The translations under genes were made by a program, and so were the position numbers. From Pseudomonas alloputida (GTDB taxonomy: Bacteria; Pseudomonadota; Gammaproteobacteria; Pseudomonadales; Pseudomonadaceae): DNA of 64,000 nucleotides. The notes beneath the pieces were generated by a model. That model was not told the DNA's origin, ran no database searches, and was given only the letters and a program-made list of their open reading frames with translations. Within the stretch, counting starts at the first letter, position 1. Each line of letters starts with the position of its first letter. The stretch spans positions 5,367,501 through 5,431,500 of the forward strand of contig NZ_CP128540.1 of the NCBI RefSeq assembly GCF_021283545.2, written 5' to 3'. Shown here one piece after another: positions 1 to 10,896 of this stretch.

Positions 1-917
1 TCATCCCGATCCTCGAAGACTGCTCGGGCAAGAAGGCCGGCGTCGACTTCGGCGTGGCGGTCAACCCGGAATTCCTGCGTGAAAGCACCGCGATCAAGGA
101 CTACGACCAGCCACCGATGACAGTCATCGGCGAACTGGACAGCGCCAGCGGTGACATCCTCCAGGCCCTGTACGAAGAGCTCGACGCCCCGATCATCCGC
201 AAGCCGATCGAAGTGGCCGAAATGATCAAGTACACCTGCAACGTTTGGCACGCCACCAAGGTCACCTTCGCCAACGAAATCGGCAACATCGCCAAGGCCG
301 TGGGCGTCGATGGCCGCGAAGTGATGGACGTGGTCTGCCAGGACAAGGTCCTCAACCTGTCCCAGTACTACATGCGCCCTGGCTTTGCCTTCGGCGGCTC
401 TTGCTTGCCCAAGGACGTACGCGCCCTCACCTACCGCGCCGCCAGCCTCGATGTCCGTGCACCGCTGCTCGACTCGCTGATGCGCAGCAACGAATCGCAG
501 GTGCAGAACGCCTTCGAGCTGATCGAAGCCCACGACAAGCGCAAGGTCGCCCTGCTGGGCCTGAGCTTCAAGGCCGGCACCGACGACCTGCGCGAAAGCC
601 CGCTGGTGGAACTGGCCGAGCGCCTGATCGGCAAGGGCTACCAGCTGGACATCTACGACGAGAACGTCCAGTACGCCCGTGTTCACGGCGCCAACAAGGA
701 CTACATCGAGTCGAAGATCCCGCACGTGTCGTCGCTGCTCAACGCCAACTTGCAGCAGGTGATCGACAACGCCGACATCATCGTCCTCGGCAACCGTGAC
801 GAGCAGTTCCGTGCGCTGGCCCTGCAAGCGCCAGCCGGCAAGCAGGTGATCGACCTGGTCGGCTTCATGAACAAACCGACCAGCACCACCGCCCGTACCG
901 AAGGCATCTGCTGGTAA
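1..917 (+). CDS. algD: GDP-mannose 6-dehydrogenase, 5'-truncated by window edge
   Basis: This enzyme oxidises GDP-mannose to GDP-mannuronate, the committed cytoplasmic step of alginate synthesis. The reading frame is open from base 3, so only the central and C-terminal parts are present, about 304 residues. The early segment [10 protein letters not shown] and the GGSCLPKD motif around the catalytic cysteine identify the UDP/GDP-sugar dehydrogenase family. The C-terminal domain has the [12 protein letters not shown] segment typical of AlgD. The stop is TAA at 915-917. It is the first gene of the alginate operon, so the operon's main promoter lies outside the window. About 86 bases separate it from alg8. 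Confidence 0.97.
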   Translation, partial: IPILEDCSGKKAGVDFGVAVNPEFLRESTAIKDYDQPPMTVIGELDSASGDILQALYEELDAPIIRKPIEVAEMIKYTCNVWHATKVTFANEIGNIAKAVGVDGREVMDVVCQDKVLNLSQYYMRPGFAFGGSCLPKDVRALTYRAASLDVRAPLLDSLMRSNESQVQNAFELIEAHDKRKVALLGLSFKAGTDDLRESPLVELAERLIGKGYQLDIYDENVQYARVHGANKDYIESKIPHVSSLLNANLQQVIDNADIIVLGNRDEQFRALALQAPAGKQVIDLVGFMNKPTSTTARTEGICW

Positions 918-1003
918 GTGCCCGGCCGGGCAGCGATGAGGCACTCGACAAGAGCCGCCTCCTCGCTGCCCACCCTTTCCCGAATTCTCGACGGATGCTG
1001 AAC

Positions 1004-2485
1004 ATGCAAAGGCTCCAGACAGTGCTGTTGCAGTGCGCCGGGTGGCTGCTCTACATGAGCCTGCTCATGCTGATCGCCCTGGCCCAGCCAGCTGATATCT
1101 TCGACTCGCAGTCTAAGCACTTCATCTTCCTGGTCGGCGCAGTCGGCATCTGGCGCTACTCCATGGGCGCCACCCATTTCATCCGCGGCATGATCTTCCT
1201 CTACGGCGTGTACCCGTACCTGCGCCGCAAGGTGCAGAAAATGGGTAATGCCACCGACCCGTCGCATGTCTACCTGATGGTCACCAGCTTCCGTATCGAA
1301 GCGCTGACCACCGCCCAGGTGTACAGCTCGGTGATCCGCGAGGCGATCAACTGCGGCTTCCCCACCACCGTGGTCTGCTCGCTGGTGGAAATGTCCGATG
1401 AACTGCTGGTGAAGAGCCTGTGGGCCAAGTACAACCCGCCGGCCCACGTGAAGCTGGACATCGTGCGTATCGCCGGTACCGGCAAGCGTGATGGCCTGGC
1501 CTACGGCTTCCGCGCCATCTCGCGCATGCTGCCGGACGAGAACGCCGTGGTGGCGGTGATCGACGGTGACACCGTGCTGGCCGACGGCGTGGTGCGCAAG
1601 ACCGTGCCGTGGTTCAAGCTGTTCCCCAATGTAGGCGGCCTGACCACCAATGAATTCTGCGAAGTGCGTGGCGGCTACATCATGAGCGAGTGGCACAAGC
1701 TGCGCTTCGCCCAGCGCCACATCAACATGTGCTCGATGGCCCTGTCCAAGCGCGTACTGACCATGACCGGGCGCATGTCGATGTTCCGCGCCAGCGTGGT
1801 GACCAACCCCGAGTTCATCGCCGACGTCGAAAGCGACTCGCTGATGCACTGGCGCCTGGGCCGCTTCAAGTTCCTTACCGGGGACGACAAGTCCAGCTGG
1901 TTCAGCCTGATGCGCCTGGGCTACGACACCTTCTACGTGCCGGACGCCGCCATCAACACGGTCGAGCATCCGCCGGAAAAAAGCTTCCTCAAGGCCAGCC
2001 GCAAGCTGATGTACCGCTGGTACGGCAACAACCTGCGGCAAAACTCACGGGCACTGGGCCTTGGCCTGCGTCGCCTGGGGCTGTTCACCAGCATCGTGTT
2101 GTTCGACCAGCGCGTGTCGATGTGGACCAGCCTGCTGGGCCTGACCGTGGCGGTAATCGCCAGCCTCAAGTTCGGCATGGCCTTCTTGCTGGTGTACCTG
2201 CTGTGGATCGGCATTACCCGCCTGATCCTCACCATCATGCTGCTGTGCTCCGGCCACAACGTAGGCCCGGCCTACCCGCTGATTCTCTATTACAACCAGA
2301 TCATCGGCGCGCTGATGAAGATCTACGTGTTCTTCCGCCTCGACAAGCAGTCGTGGACGCGTCAGCCCACTGCCCTCAAGCGTGACCTCGCCAGCTTTCA
2401 ACAATGGTTCAACACCTGGTCCTCGCGGACCATGACCTTCTCGGCTGCCAGCATCTTCGTTGCTGTGCTGTTCATGGTCGTGTGA
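1004..2485 (+). CDS. alg8: Alginate polymerase glycosyltransferase Alg8
   Basis: This is the inner-membrane family 2 glycosyltransferase that polymerises GDP-mannuronate and works with Alg44. There are N-terminal membrane helices, a cytoplasmic GT2 domain with the acidic motifs IDGDTV and GDDKSS and a YRWYGNN segment, then C-terminal helices. It has 493 residues, the usual family length. Two in-frame ATGs exist at 995 and 1004. The second gives the usual start of Alg8 proteins (MQRLQ...) and has a GGA about eight bases upstream, so 1004 is preferred. The gene lies between algD and alg44 in the conserved order. Confidence 0.96.
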   Translation: MQRLQTVLLQCAGWLLYMSLLMLIALAQPADIFDSQSKHFIFLVGAVGIWRYSMGATHFIRGMIFLYGVYPYLRRKVQKMGNATDPSHVYLMVTSFRIEALTTAQVYSSVIREAINCGFPTTVVCSLVEMSDELLVKSLWAKYNPPAHVKLDIVRIAGTGKRDGLAYGFRAISRMLPDENAVVAVIDGDTVLADGVVRKTVPWFKLFPNVGGLTTNEFCEVRGGYIMSEWHKLRFAQRHINMCSMALSKRVLTMTGRMSMFRASVVTNPEFIADVESDSLMHWRLGRFKFLTGDDKSSWFSLMRLGYDTFYVPDAAINTVEHPPEKSFLKASRKLMYRWYGNNLRQNSRALGLGLRRLGLFTSIVLFDQRVSMWTSLLGLTVAVIASLKFGMAFLLVYLLWIGITRLILTIMLLCSGHNVGPAYPLILYYNQIIGALMKIYVFFRLDKQSWTRQPTALKRDLASFQQWFNTWSSRTMTFSAASIFVAVLFMVV

Positions 2486-2522
2486 GCCCAACCCGGATCG
2501 GATCTAACAGGAACAAACCACC

Positions 2523-3689
2523 ATGAATACCGCCGTGAACGTCAATGTCGTGCATGAGTCCGAAGCCCAGCGCCAACACGCCCGGGTACGCATTCCCGCC
2601 AAGCTGCGGTTCCTGGACGCCCAGCGCCAGGTCCACGAAGTCAAGGTCGAAGACCTTTCTGCCGGCGGTCTGAGCTTCCACACCAAGCAACCGCAGTCGG
2701 TGGGCGATGTGCTGCGCGGGCGCCTGCAGTTCGTGGTCGACAACCTGGGCCTGTCGATCGACATCGAGTTCCAGGTGCGCTCGTACAACCCGGACAATGG
2801 CCGTATCGGTGCGCAGTTCCAGAACCTTGAACCTCGCGACATCGCCACGTTGCGGCACATCATCACCAGCCACCTGTCGGGTGAGCTGATCAGCATCGGC
2901 GACGTCCTCAGCACCCTGCAGCGTGACAACTTCACCAAGGCGCGCAAGCAGAAGGACGGTGGGTCGGGCCTGAGCGCCTTCGGCCGCTTCAAGGCAGTCA
3001 CCGTCACTCTGGGCGTGTTCGTGGTCGGCGTTGCGGCCTTCGGCTTCGTCGCCAAATCGTTGTATGGCATGTATTTCGTCAGCCACGCCGAAGCCGGTGT
3101 GGTCGCAGTGCCGACCACCAACGTCACCATGCCGCGCGACGGTACCGTAAGCAGCCTGGTCGAAAGCGGTGGGCAGATCGCCAAGGGCGCGCCATTGGCC
3201 AGCTTCACCACCAGCATGCTGGACATGCTCAAGGGCAACCTTGAAGACGCACAGCTGGAGCCGGCGAAGATCGAGGAACTGTTTGGCAAGCAGCTGTCCG
3301 GCACCCTCACCAGCCCCTGCGATTGCGTGGTCGCGCGCCAGTTGGTGGACGACGGCCAGTACGCCGCCAAGGGCCAGCCGATCTTCCAGCTGATCCCACG
3401 CACCACCACCCCGATGGTCGAGGCGCGCTTCAGCTACCGCCAGTTCGACGAGGTCAAGCCGGGTACCCGGGTCAACTTCCAGGTGGCCGGCGAAGACGAA
3501 GTGCGCACCGGTCAGATCGTCAGCAGCGCCAGCCTCAACAGCGAAGACCTGTCCTCCGACATCCGCGTGCAGATCAAGCCAGACACTGGCCTGCCCGCCG
3601 AACTGGCCGGCCGCCCGGCCTCGGTCAACAGCGACCGCGGCCCATCGCTGAACTGGCTGATCGACAAAGCCGTGGCCCGTGGCCTGTGA
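2523..3689 (+). CDS. alg44: Alginate co-polymerase Alg44 with PilZ c-di-GMP receptor domain
   Basis: Alg44 gates polymerisation by binding cyclic di-GMP. The N-terminal PilZ domain has both binding motifs: R17xxxR21 (QRQHAR) and D44xSxxG (DLSAGG). One transmembrane helix lies at about residues 157-182. It is followed by a periplasmic membrane-fusion-like domain of about 200 residues thought to link the polymerase to the export machinery. It has 388 residues, normal for the family. It is 37 bases downstream of alg8, and algK begins 10 bases after its stop. Confidence 0.96.
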   Translation: MNTAVNVNVVHESEAQRQHARVRIPAKLRFLDAQRQVHEVKVEDLSAGGLSFHTKQPQSVGDVLRGRLQFVVDNLGLSIDIEFQVRSYNPDNGRIGAQFQNLEPRDIATLRHIITSHLSGELISIGDVLSTLQRDNFTKARKQKDGGSGLSAFGRFKAVTVTLGVFVVGVAAFGFVAKSLYGMYFVSHAEAGVVAVPTTNVTMPRDGTVSSLVESGGQIAKGAPLASFTTSMLDMLKGNLEDAQLEPAKIEELFGKQLSGTLTSPCDCVVARQLVDDGQYAAKGQPIFQLIPRTTTPMVEARFSYRQFDEVKPGTRVNFQVAGEDEVRTGQIVSSASLNSEDLSSDIRVQIKPDTGLPAELAGRPASVNSDRGPSLNWLIDKAVARGL

Positions 3690-3699
3690 GGGACGGACA

Positions 3700-5133
3700 A
3701 TGATCTCTGATACCTACAAGGTCCGCGTGAACCTGGGGTTGTGTGCACTGGCCGCCGCCATCACCCTGGCCGGCTGTGCCGGCCTGCCCGACCAGCGCCT
3801 GGCCAACGAGGCCCTGAAGCGCGGTGACACGGCATTGGCCGAGCGCAACTACAAGGCGCTGGCCGACCTGGGCTACAGCGAAGCGCAAGTCGGCCTGGCG
3901 GACATCAAGGTGGCCACCCGCGACCCCTCGCAAATCAAGGAAGCCGAGGCCACCTATCGCGCTGCGGCCGCCACGTCGCCACGCGCCCAAGCGCGCCTTG
4001 GCCGCCTGCTGGTGGCCAAGCCGGACAGCACCCAGGCCGAACGTGAGGAAGCCGAAACCCTGCTCAAGCAGGCCGCGAAACAGGGCCAAAGCAATACCCT
4101 GATTCCGCTGGCAATGCTCTACCTCAGCTACCCGCAGAGTTTCCCCAAGGTCAACGCGCAGCAGCAGATCGACCAGTGGCGCGCCGCCGGCAACCCGGAA
4201 GCGGGCCTGGCCCAGGTGCTGCTGTACCGCACCCAGGGCACCTATGACCAGCACCTGGGTGAAGTGGAAAAGATCTGCAAGGCCGCGCTGAACACCACCG
4301 ACATCTGCTACGTCGAACTGGCCACCGTGTACCAGAAACGTGGCCAGGCCGATCAGCAAGCCGCCCTGCTCGGCCAGCTGAAATCCGCCTATGCCCGTGG
4401 CGCCGTACCGGCCACCCGGGTTGACAGCGTGGCCCGGGTGCTGGCCGATCGCAGCCTTGGCCAGACCGACGAAAAAACCGCCAAGGAGCTGCTCGAGCAA
4501 GTAGCCCCGGCCAACCCGGCGTCCTGGGTCAGCCTGGCACAGCTGGTATACGACTTCCCCGAACTGGGCGACACCGACCAGTTGATGGCTTACATCGACA
4601 AAGGCCGCGAAGCTGAACAACCCCGCGCCGAACTGCTGCTGGGCCGTCTGTACTACGAAGGCAAAACCCTGCCAGCCGACGCTCAAAAAGCCGAGCAGCA
4701 CCTGCAAGCTGCTGCCGAAGCCGGTGAGATCAGCGCCCATTACTACCTGGGCCAGCTTTACCGCCGCGGCTACCTGGGCAATGTCGAGCCGCAGAAGGCC
4801 GTCGACCACCTGCTGGCCGCCGCCCGTGGCGGGCAGAACAGCGCCGACTATGCCCTGGCCCAGCTGTTCAGCGAGGGCCACGGCATCCGCCCGCAACCGG
4901 GCAACGCCTGGGTGTTCGCCCAGCTGTCGCAGGCCAACCCGACGCCGCAATCAGCCGAACTGCTGCAGCAGCTCGACCAGCAACTGACACCTGATCAGCG
5001 CAACCAGGCCCAGCAACTGCTGGACCAGGAAAAGCGTGCACGCGGCAGCCTGGCGCAGGGCGCGAATAGCACCCTGGCCCTCGAAGCCCTGCAAGACGAC
5101 GAAAAAGAAGTAGACGGTGAGGACTCGCTATGA
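3700..5133 (+). CDS. algK: Alginate secretion lipoprotein AlgK (Sel1/TPR repeats)
   Basis: This is a periplasm-facing outer-membrane lipoprotein that scaffolds the export complex and helps place the AlgE porin. Residues 22-26 read TLAGC, a lipobox that puts the lipidated cysteine at C26. The rest is alpha-helical TPR-like and Sel1-like repeats (for example [20 protein letters not shown]). An upstream in-frame GTG exists at 3679. The ATG at 3700 has GAGGG about eight bases before it and gives a proper lipoprotein signal, so it is chosen (477 residues). The stop overlaps the algE start in an ATGA. Confidence 0.95.
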
Positions 5134-6608
5134 CGCTCAATCCCTTCGTGAAAGCCGGCATCGGCCTGAGCTTCGCCCTGCTGTGGTCCTGCCCGACCCT
5201 GGCGGAAATGACCGCTGAAAAAAACTTCGGCCTGGACGTGAAAATCACCGGCCAGTCGGAAGACGACCGTGACCTCGGCACCCGCTCTGGCGGCGACGTC
5301 AACGGCCTGGGCCTGGATCTGCGCCCGTGGGTGTATGGCGAGCGCGGTAACTGGAGTGCCTACGCCATGGGCCAGGCGGTCGCTGCGACCGACACCATCG
5401 AAACCGACACCTTGCGCCAGAACGACGACGGCACCAGCACCGACACCGGCGACGACAGCCGTCAACCAGACAAAAGCTACCTGGCCATGCGCGAGTTCTG
5501 GGTCGGCTACAGCGGCCTTACCGCCTACCCAGGCGAGCAACTGCGCTTCGGTCGCCAGCGCCTGCGCAGCGACGATGGCATGTGGCGCGATACCAACATC
5601 GAAGCGCTGAACTGGACCTTCGATACCACCTTGCTCAAGGCCGACCTGGGCGTCGCCCAGCGATTCAGCGAATACCGCACCGATCTCACCGAACTGGCGC
5701 CGGAAGACAAGGACCGCACCCACATCTACGGCAACGTCGCCACACAGTGGACCCCTGGCCACTGGGTTGGCCTGCGCGCTCACCACACACATGACAGCGG
5801 CAGCCTGAAGAACCCCGGCGAAACGGTCGACGCGCTGGACAAGACCCGCACTGGCGACCTTACCTGGCTGGGCCTGGAGGCCAACAGCGACGCCTACAAC
5901 TGGCGCAACGACCACACCGTGAATTACTGGGGCAGCGTCACCTGGCTGACCGGTGACCGCGACAAGCTGAGCACCCAGCAGGTGGGTGACGACCAGGTCG
6001 CCACCGGCAAGCAGAGCGGTGACGTCAACGCCTGGGCAACCGACCTCGGTATCCGCCTGCGCCTGGACCCGCAATGGCAGGTCGGCGCTGCGTACGCCCG
6101 CGGTAGCGGCGGCGGCGGCGATGACGGCTCGAACAACTTCGAGCAGACCGGCCTGGAGAGCAACCGCTCCAACTTCACCGGCACCCGCTCGCGCGTGCAC
6201 CGCTTCGGCGAAGCGTTCCGCGGCGAACTGGGCAACCTGCAGGCCGCCACCCTGTTCGCTTCGTGGCAGCTGCGCGACGACTACGACGCCAGCCTGATCT
6301 ACCACAAATTCTGGCGGGTCGATGGCAACCAGAACATTGGCTCCAGCGGCATCAACGCGGTGGTCGACGACAACGGCGTGAACCGTCAGCTGGTCGACGG
6401 CGAGAAGGACCTTGGCCAGGAAATGGACGTGGTCGTGACCAAGTACTTCAAGCAAGGCCTGCTGCCGGCTTCGATGAGCCAGGCAATCGACGAGCCGTCA
6501 GCCCTGGTGCGCCTGCGTGCCGGTGTATTCAAGCCGGGCGACGCCTACGGCAAGGAAACGGACTCGTACATGCACCGCGCCTTCGTCGACGTCATCTGGC
6601 GCTTCTGA
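5130..6608 (+). CDS. algE: Alginate export outer-membrane porin AlgE
   Basis: AlgE forms the anion-selective beta-barrel through which alginate leaves the outer membrane. A signal peptide ends near residue 25 (TLAEM). It is followed by alternating amphipathic strands rich in aromatic and Arg residues, ending in IWRF with the terminal phenylalanine typical of outer-membrane barrels. It has 492 residues, as expected. An ATGA overlap with algK suggests translational coupling. algG starts 22 bases downstream. Confidence 0.95.
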
Positions 6609-6630
6609 GGCCGGTAGGGGACTGACCGTG

Positions 6631-8190
6631 ATGAACCTTCACCCGCACTTACGTCACAGCCTGTTGGCCAGTGCCTTGCTGCTGGCAAGCGGCCTGGCCA
6701 CTGCCGCAGAGCCCCAGGTGATCGCCAAGGAGCTGCAGCAGGCCAAGACCTATACGGTGGCCAGCGCACCGATCGAACCGCTGCAGATGGACCCGCCAAA
6801 GCTGCCCGACCTCACCGGTTTCACGGCCGAGGCGGTGCAGAAGAAAATCGACCGCCGCCACAAGGGCAAGGTCAGCCTGCGCCGTATGTTCCAGGAGGAC
6901 ACCCTCAAGGAGTTCGTCGGCGGCGACAACAAGGCCGCCGAGTGGGTGCAGCGCCAGCACGGCATTCCGCAGGCGATCTTCGTCGATGACGGCCATGTCG
7001 ACCTGACCGAGTTGAGCAAGAAGGTGCCCAAACAGTACTTCAGCGAAGTCGAGCCAGGGGTTTACCTGGCCCGCCTGCCGATCGTGGTCGGGCAAAAGGG
7101 CATCCTCGAGATCGACGGCAAGGTCAAACAGCTGCGCCTGTCCCAGGAGGGCGGCGCATTTCTGGTCAATGACGGCAAGCTGTTCGTAACCGACACCCAG
7201 GTGACCGGCTGGCGGGAAAAGGACAACGGCCCGGCGACCTTCCGCTCGCCCAAGGAATTCCGCCCGTTCCTGCTGTCGTGGGGCGGCACCGAGACCTACA
7301 TCGTCAATACGAAGATGGCCAGCTTCGGCTACGCCAAGTCCAAGTCGTATGGCGTGAGCATCTCGCAGTACACGCCGAACATGGCCAAGCGCATGGGCCG
7401 CCCGGAGCCCACCGGCTGGATCATCGGTTCGGAGTTCAGCGACATGTGGTACGGCTTCTACTGCTACGAAACCCAGGACTTCGTGATCAAGGACAGTACC
7501 TACCGCGACAACATCGTCTACGGCATCGACCCACACGACCGTTCGCATCGCCTGATCATCGCCGGCAACACGGTGTACGGCACCAAGAAGAAGCACGGCA
7601 TCATCGTTTCGCGTGAGGTCAACGACAGCTGGATCATCAACAACAAGAGCTACGACAACAAGCTCTCAGGCGTGGTGATCGACCGTAACAGCGTCAACAA
7701 CCTGGTGGCCTACAACGAGATCTACCGCAACCACACCGACGGCATCACCCTGTACGAAAGCGGCGACAACCTGATCTGGGGCAACAAGCTGGTCAACAAC
7801 CGCCGCCACGGCATCCGCGTGCGTAACAGCGTGAACATCCGCCTGTACGAAAACGTCGCCATGGCCAACGGACTGGTCGGCGTATACGGCCACATCAAAG
7901 ACCTGTCCGACACCGACCGCGACATCGCCCTCGACCCGTTCGACACCAAGGTGTCGCTGATCGTGGTGGGTGGCGAGCTGTCGGCCAACGGCTCCGGCCC
8001 GCTGTCGATCGACTCGCCGCTGTCGGTCGAGCTGTACAAGGTGTCCATGCTCGCCCCGCGCAAGGCCAGCGGCATCAGCCTCAATGGTGTGCTGGGCGAG
8101 CGCCAGGACGAAATCCTCGACCTGCTGGTACGCCAGCAGAAGGCTGTGCTGATCGACCCGGTCGAACGCCAGACCGAAATGATCGATTAA
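6631..8190 (+). CDS. algG: Periplasmic mannuronan C5-epimerase AlgG
   Basis: AlgG converts mannuronate to guluronate within the polymer in the periplasm. A signal peptide is cleaved near ATAAE (about residue 26). The C-terminal half is a right-handed parallel beta-helix. The conserved DPHDRS motif lies at residues 300-305 and carries the histidine and aspartate implicated in catalysis. A longer in-frame extension from 6517 lies inside algE. The ATG at 6631 follows TAGGGG and starts a proper signal peptide, so it is used (519 residues). Confidence 0.95.
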   Translation: MNLHPHLRHSLLASALLLASGLATAAEPQVIAKELQQAKTYTVASAPIEPLQMDPPKLPDLTGFTAEAVQKKIDRRHKGKVSLRRMFQEDTLKEFVGGDNKAAEWVQRQHGIPQAIFVDDGHVDLTELSKKVPKQYFSEVEPGVYLARLPIVVGQKGILEIDGKVKQLRLSQEGGAFLVNDGKLFVTDTQVTGWREKDNGPATFRSPKEFRPFLLSWGGTETYIVNTKMASFGYAKSKSYGVSISQYTPNMAKRMGRPEPTGWIIGSEFSDMWYGFYCYETQDFVIKDSTYRDNIVYGIDPHDRSHRLIIAGNTVYGTKKKHGIIVSREVNDSWIINNKSYDNKLSGVVIDRNSVNNLVAYNEIYRNHTDGITLYESGDNLIWGNKLVNNRRHGIRVRNSVNIRLYENVAMANGLVGVYGHIKDLSDTDRDIALDPFDTKVSLIVVGGELSANGSGPLSIDSPLSVELYKVSMLAPRKASGISLNGVLGERQDEILDLLVRQQKAVLIDPVERQTEMID

Positions 8191-8203
8191 GGAAGCCCAG
8201 ACC

Positions 8204-9643
8204 ATGACTCCACACCTGATGAAACTGCTGGGCCTGTCCGCCGCCCTTCTGGCAATCAGCCAGGGCGTGCGCGCCGAAGACGTCAAGGCCCCGACCTTCA
8301 GCGCCGAGCCCTGCTGCCAGTTGTGCCCTGAAGCGCACGATGCAAGCCGCTACACCACCCGCTATCAGCAAAACTTCACCACGCTGGTGCAGGCCCAGGG
8401 CGACTGGCTGTTCCGCACCCGCGAAGACCTGCGCACCGAGTTCAACACCACCCCAGCCGGCTACAAACGCCTGCAGCAAGTGCACGACGCGTTCAAGAAA
8501 CGTGGCGTGGAACTGGTGGTGGTGTACCAGCCGACCCGCGGCCTGGTGAACCGCAACATGCTCAACCCGGCGGAAAAAGCCGCGTTCGACTACCAGAAGG
8601 CCCTGGGCAACTACCAGGCCATGCTCAAGCGCTTCGCCAGCATGGGTTACAACGTGCCCGACCTGTCACCGCTGACCAACGAGCAACTGGCCGCCGCTGA
8701 CCAGGGCAAGGACTTCTACTTCCGTGGCGACCAGCACTGGACGCCGTACGGTGCCGAGCGCGCGGCGAAGATCGTGGCCGACACCGTGCACAAGATGCCG
8801 GCCTTCGAAGGCATCCCGCGCAAGGAATTCGAGACCAGGAAGTCCGGGCGCATGGGCAAGACCGGCACCCTGCACAACGTTGCCGGCCAACTGTGCGGCA
8901 CCAGCTACGCCGTCCAGTACATGGACCAGTTCGCCACCGAGCCGAAAGGCGCGAGCGGTGGCGACGACCTGTTCGGTGACAGCGGCAATGCGCAGATCAC
9001 CCTGGTCGGTACCAGCCACAGCGGCAAGAACTACAACTTCTCGGGCTTCCTCGAGCAATACATCGGCGCCGACGTGCTCAACGTCGCCTTCCCAGGCGGT
9101 GGCCTGGAAGGGTCGATGATCCAGTACCTGGGCAGCGAGGAATTCCAGAAGAACCCGCCGAAGATCCTGATCTGGGAATTCTCCCCGCTGTACCGCCTGG
9201 ACCAGGAAACCATCTGGCGGCAAATCCTTGGCCTGCTCGACGACGGCTGCGACGACCGCCCAGCCCTGATGAGCGCCAGCACCACCCTCAAGCCTGGCAA
9301 GAACGAGCTGATGGTCAACGGCAAGGGCGGCGTGATCAAAGACCTGATCAACCGCAACCTGCAGATGGACGTCAAGTTCGAAGATCCCTCGGTGAAGGTG
9401 TTGCAGGCCACCCTCTGGTACCTCAACGGCCGCCACGAGGACATCAAGCTGGAAAAACCGGAAACCTCCGACACCGACGGCCGCTTCGTCTTCCAGATGC
9501 GCGAAGACGAGGACTGGGCCAGCCAGCGCCTGCTCGCGTTCGAGGTACAGGGGCCGGAAAGCGGCACCCAGAAGGTCGAAGCCAAGCTCTGCAAACGCAA
9601 CAACTTCGCCGTGCCTGCGCAGACCGCGCAGGCAGGCCAGTGA
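8204..9643 (+). CDS. algX: Alginate O-acetyltransferase AlgX (SGNH domain plus carbohydrate-binding module)
   Basis: This is the periplasmic enzyme that transfers acetyl groups to mannuronate residues. A signal peptide ends near residue 24 (VRAED). The SGNH-like catalytic residues are visible: D176 and H178 in the DQHW motif, and S271 in GTSHS. This is a two-residue offset from the known P. aeruginosa triad. The C-terminal part corresponds to the alginate-binding module. It has 479 residues. The start lies 13 bases after algG. Confidence 0.95.
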   Translation: MTPHLMKLLGLSAALLAISQGVRAEDVKAPTFSAEPCCQLCPEAHDASRYTTRYQQNFTTLVQAQGDWLFRTREDLRTEFNTTPAGYKRLQQVHDAFKKRGVELVVVYQPTRGLVNRNMLNPAEKAAFDYQKALGNYQAMLKRFASMGYNVPDLSPLTNEQLAAADQGKDFYFRGDQHWTPYGAERAAKIVADTVHKMPAFEGIPRKEFETRKSGRMGKTGTLHNVAGQLCGTSYAVQYMDQFATEPKGASGGDDLFGDSGNAQITLVGTSHSGKNYNFSGFLEQYIGADVLNVAFPGGGLEGSMIQYLGSEEFQKNPPKILIWEFSPLYRLDQETIWRQILGLLDDGCDDRPALMSASTTLKPGKNELMVNGKGGVIKDLINRNLQMDVKFEDPSVKVLQATLWYLNGRHEDIKLEKPETSDTDGRFVFQMREDEDWASQRLLAFEVQGPESGTQKVEAKLCKRNNFAVPAQTAQAGQ

Positions 9644-9651
9644 GGCGACCC

Positions 9652-10755
9652 ATGACCCTTTTCAAACGAATTTCCAGCCCCGCCCTGCTCGCGTTGGCCT
9701 TGTTTGGTGGTGCCGCGCACGCCGCGCTGGTACCGCCGCAGGGTTACTACCAGGGGATCGAAAAGCTCAAGGCCGGTGATGGTAATTTCCGCTGCGAAGC
9801 GGCGCCCCAGCCATACACCGGCCCGCTGCAGTTTCGCAGCAAGTACGAAGGCTCGGACAAGGCACGGGCAACGCTCAACGCTGCCTCGGAAAAGGCCTTC
9901 CGCAAGTCGACCGAAGACATCACCACGCTGGAGAAAGGCGTGAGCAAGATGGTCGGCCAGTACATGCGCGACGGCCGCCCGGCGCAACTCGACTGCACCC
10001 TGACGTGGCTGGGCACCTGGGCACGCGCCGGTGCATTGCTGTCCACCGACTACAACCATACCGGCAAGTCGATGCGCAAATGGGCGCTGGGCAGCATGAG
10101 CGGTTCATGGTTGCGGCTGAAATTCTCCAACTCGCAGCCGCTGGCCGCACACCAGGCCGAGGCCGACCTGATCGAAAAATGGCTCACCCGCCTGGCCGAG
10201 CAGACTGTGCGTGACTGGAGCGACCTGCCGCTGGAGAAGATAAACAACCACAGCTACTGGGCGGCCTGGTCGGTCATGGCTACCGCCGTCGCCACCGACC
10301 GTCGCGACCTGTTCGACTGGGCCGTGAAGGAATACAAGGTCGGCGCCAACCAGGTGGATGACCAGGGCTTCCTGCCCAACGAAATCAAGCGCCAGCAGCG
10401 CGCGCTGGCCTATCACAACTACGCCTTGCCGCCGCTGGCGATGATTGCCAGCTTCGCCCAGGCCAATGGCGTCGACCTGCGCGCCGAGAACAACTTCGCC
10501 TTGCAGCGCCTGGGTGAAGGCGTGCTGGCCGGCGCCCGCGACCCCAGCCACTTCAAGGCGCGGGCGGGCAAGAAACAGGACATGACCGACCTCAAGGTTG
10601 ACAGCAAGTACTCCTGGCTCGAGCCCTGGTGTGCGCTGTACCACTGCGTTGGCGACACGCTTGAGCGCAAGCACGACATGCAGCCGTTCAACAGCTTCCG
10701 GCTGGGCGGCGATGTGACGCGGGTCTACGACCCGAGTGCAGAGAGCAAGAAATGA
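9652..10755 (+). CDS. algL: Periplasmic alginate lyase AlgL
   Basis: This PL5 polymannuronate lyase clears alginate that accumulates in the periplasm. A signal peptide is cleaved around AAHAAL (residues 21-26). The active-site set is present: N199 and H200 in NNHSYW, R247, and Y254 in LAYHNY. A GTG at 9640 overlaps the algX stop. The ATG at 9652 follows GAGG at good spacing and fits the signal peptide, giving 367 residues. A REP hairpin follows the gene before algI. Confidence 0.95.
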   Translation: MTLFKRISSPALLALALFGGAAHAALVPPQGYYQGIEKLKAGDGNFRCEAAPQPYTGPLQFRSKYEGSDKARATLNAASEKAFRKSTEDITTLEKGVSKMVGQYMRDGRPAQLDCTLTWLGTWARAGALLSTDYNHTGKSMRKWALGSMSGSWLRLKFSNSQPLAAHQAEADLIEKWLTRLAEQTVRDWSDLPLEKINNHSYWAAWSVMATAVATDRRDLFDWAVKEYKVGANQVDDQGFLPNEIKRQQRALAYHNYALPPLAMIASFAQANGVDLRAENNFALQRLGEGVLAGARDPSHFKARAGKKQDMTDLKVDSKYSWLEPWCALYHCVGDTLERKHDMQPFNSFRLGGDVTRVYDPSAESKK

Positions 10756-10780
10756 ATTGACCCCCATTGCGGGGGCGGAA

Positions 10781-10812
10781 CCTGTGGGAGCGGGCTTGCC
10801 CGCTCCCACAGG
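10781..10812. repeat. REP-type perfect palindrome between algL and algI
   Basis: The arms CCTGTGGGAGCGGGC and GCCCGCTCCCACAGG flank a two-base TT centre, a 15-bp perfect stem. A small CCCCC/GGGGG inverted repeat lies just before it at 10761-10775. No T-tract follows, so it is better read as a REP element that may stabilise or attenuate the operon transcript than as a full terminator. Confidence 0.85.
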
Positions 10813-10896
10813 GATCTAAGTTGCCTTCCAGCCTTGCACTGGGGGGTTTGGGGGGCGCTTTGCCCTGGATGCTGTGAACAAATTAGGAGAACCGGG

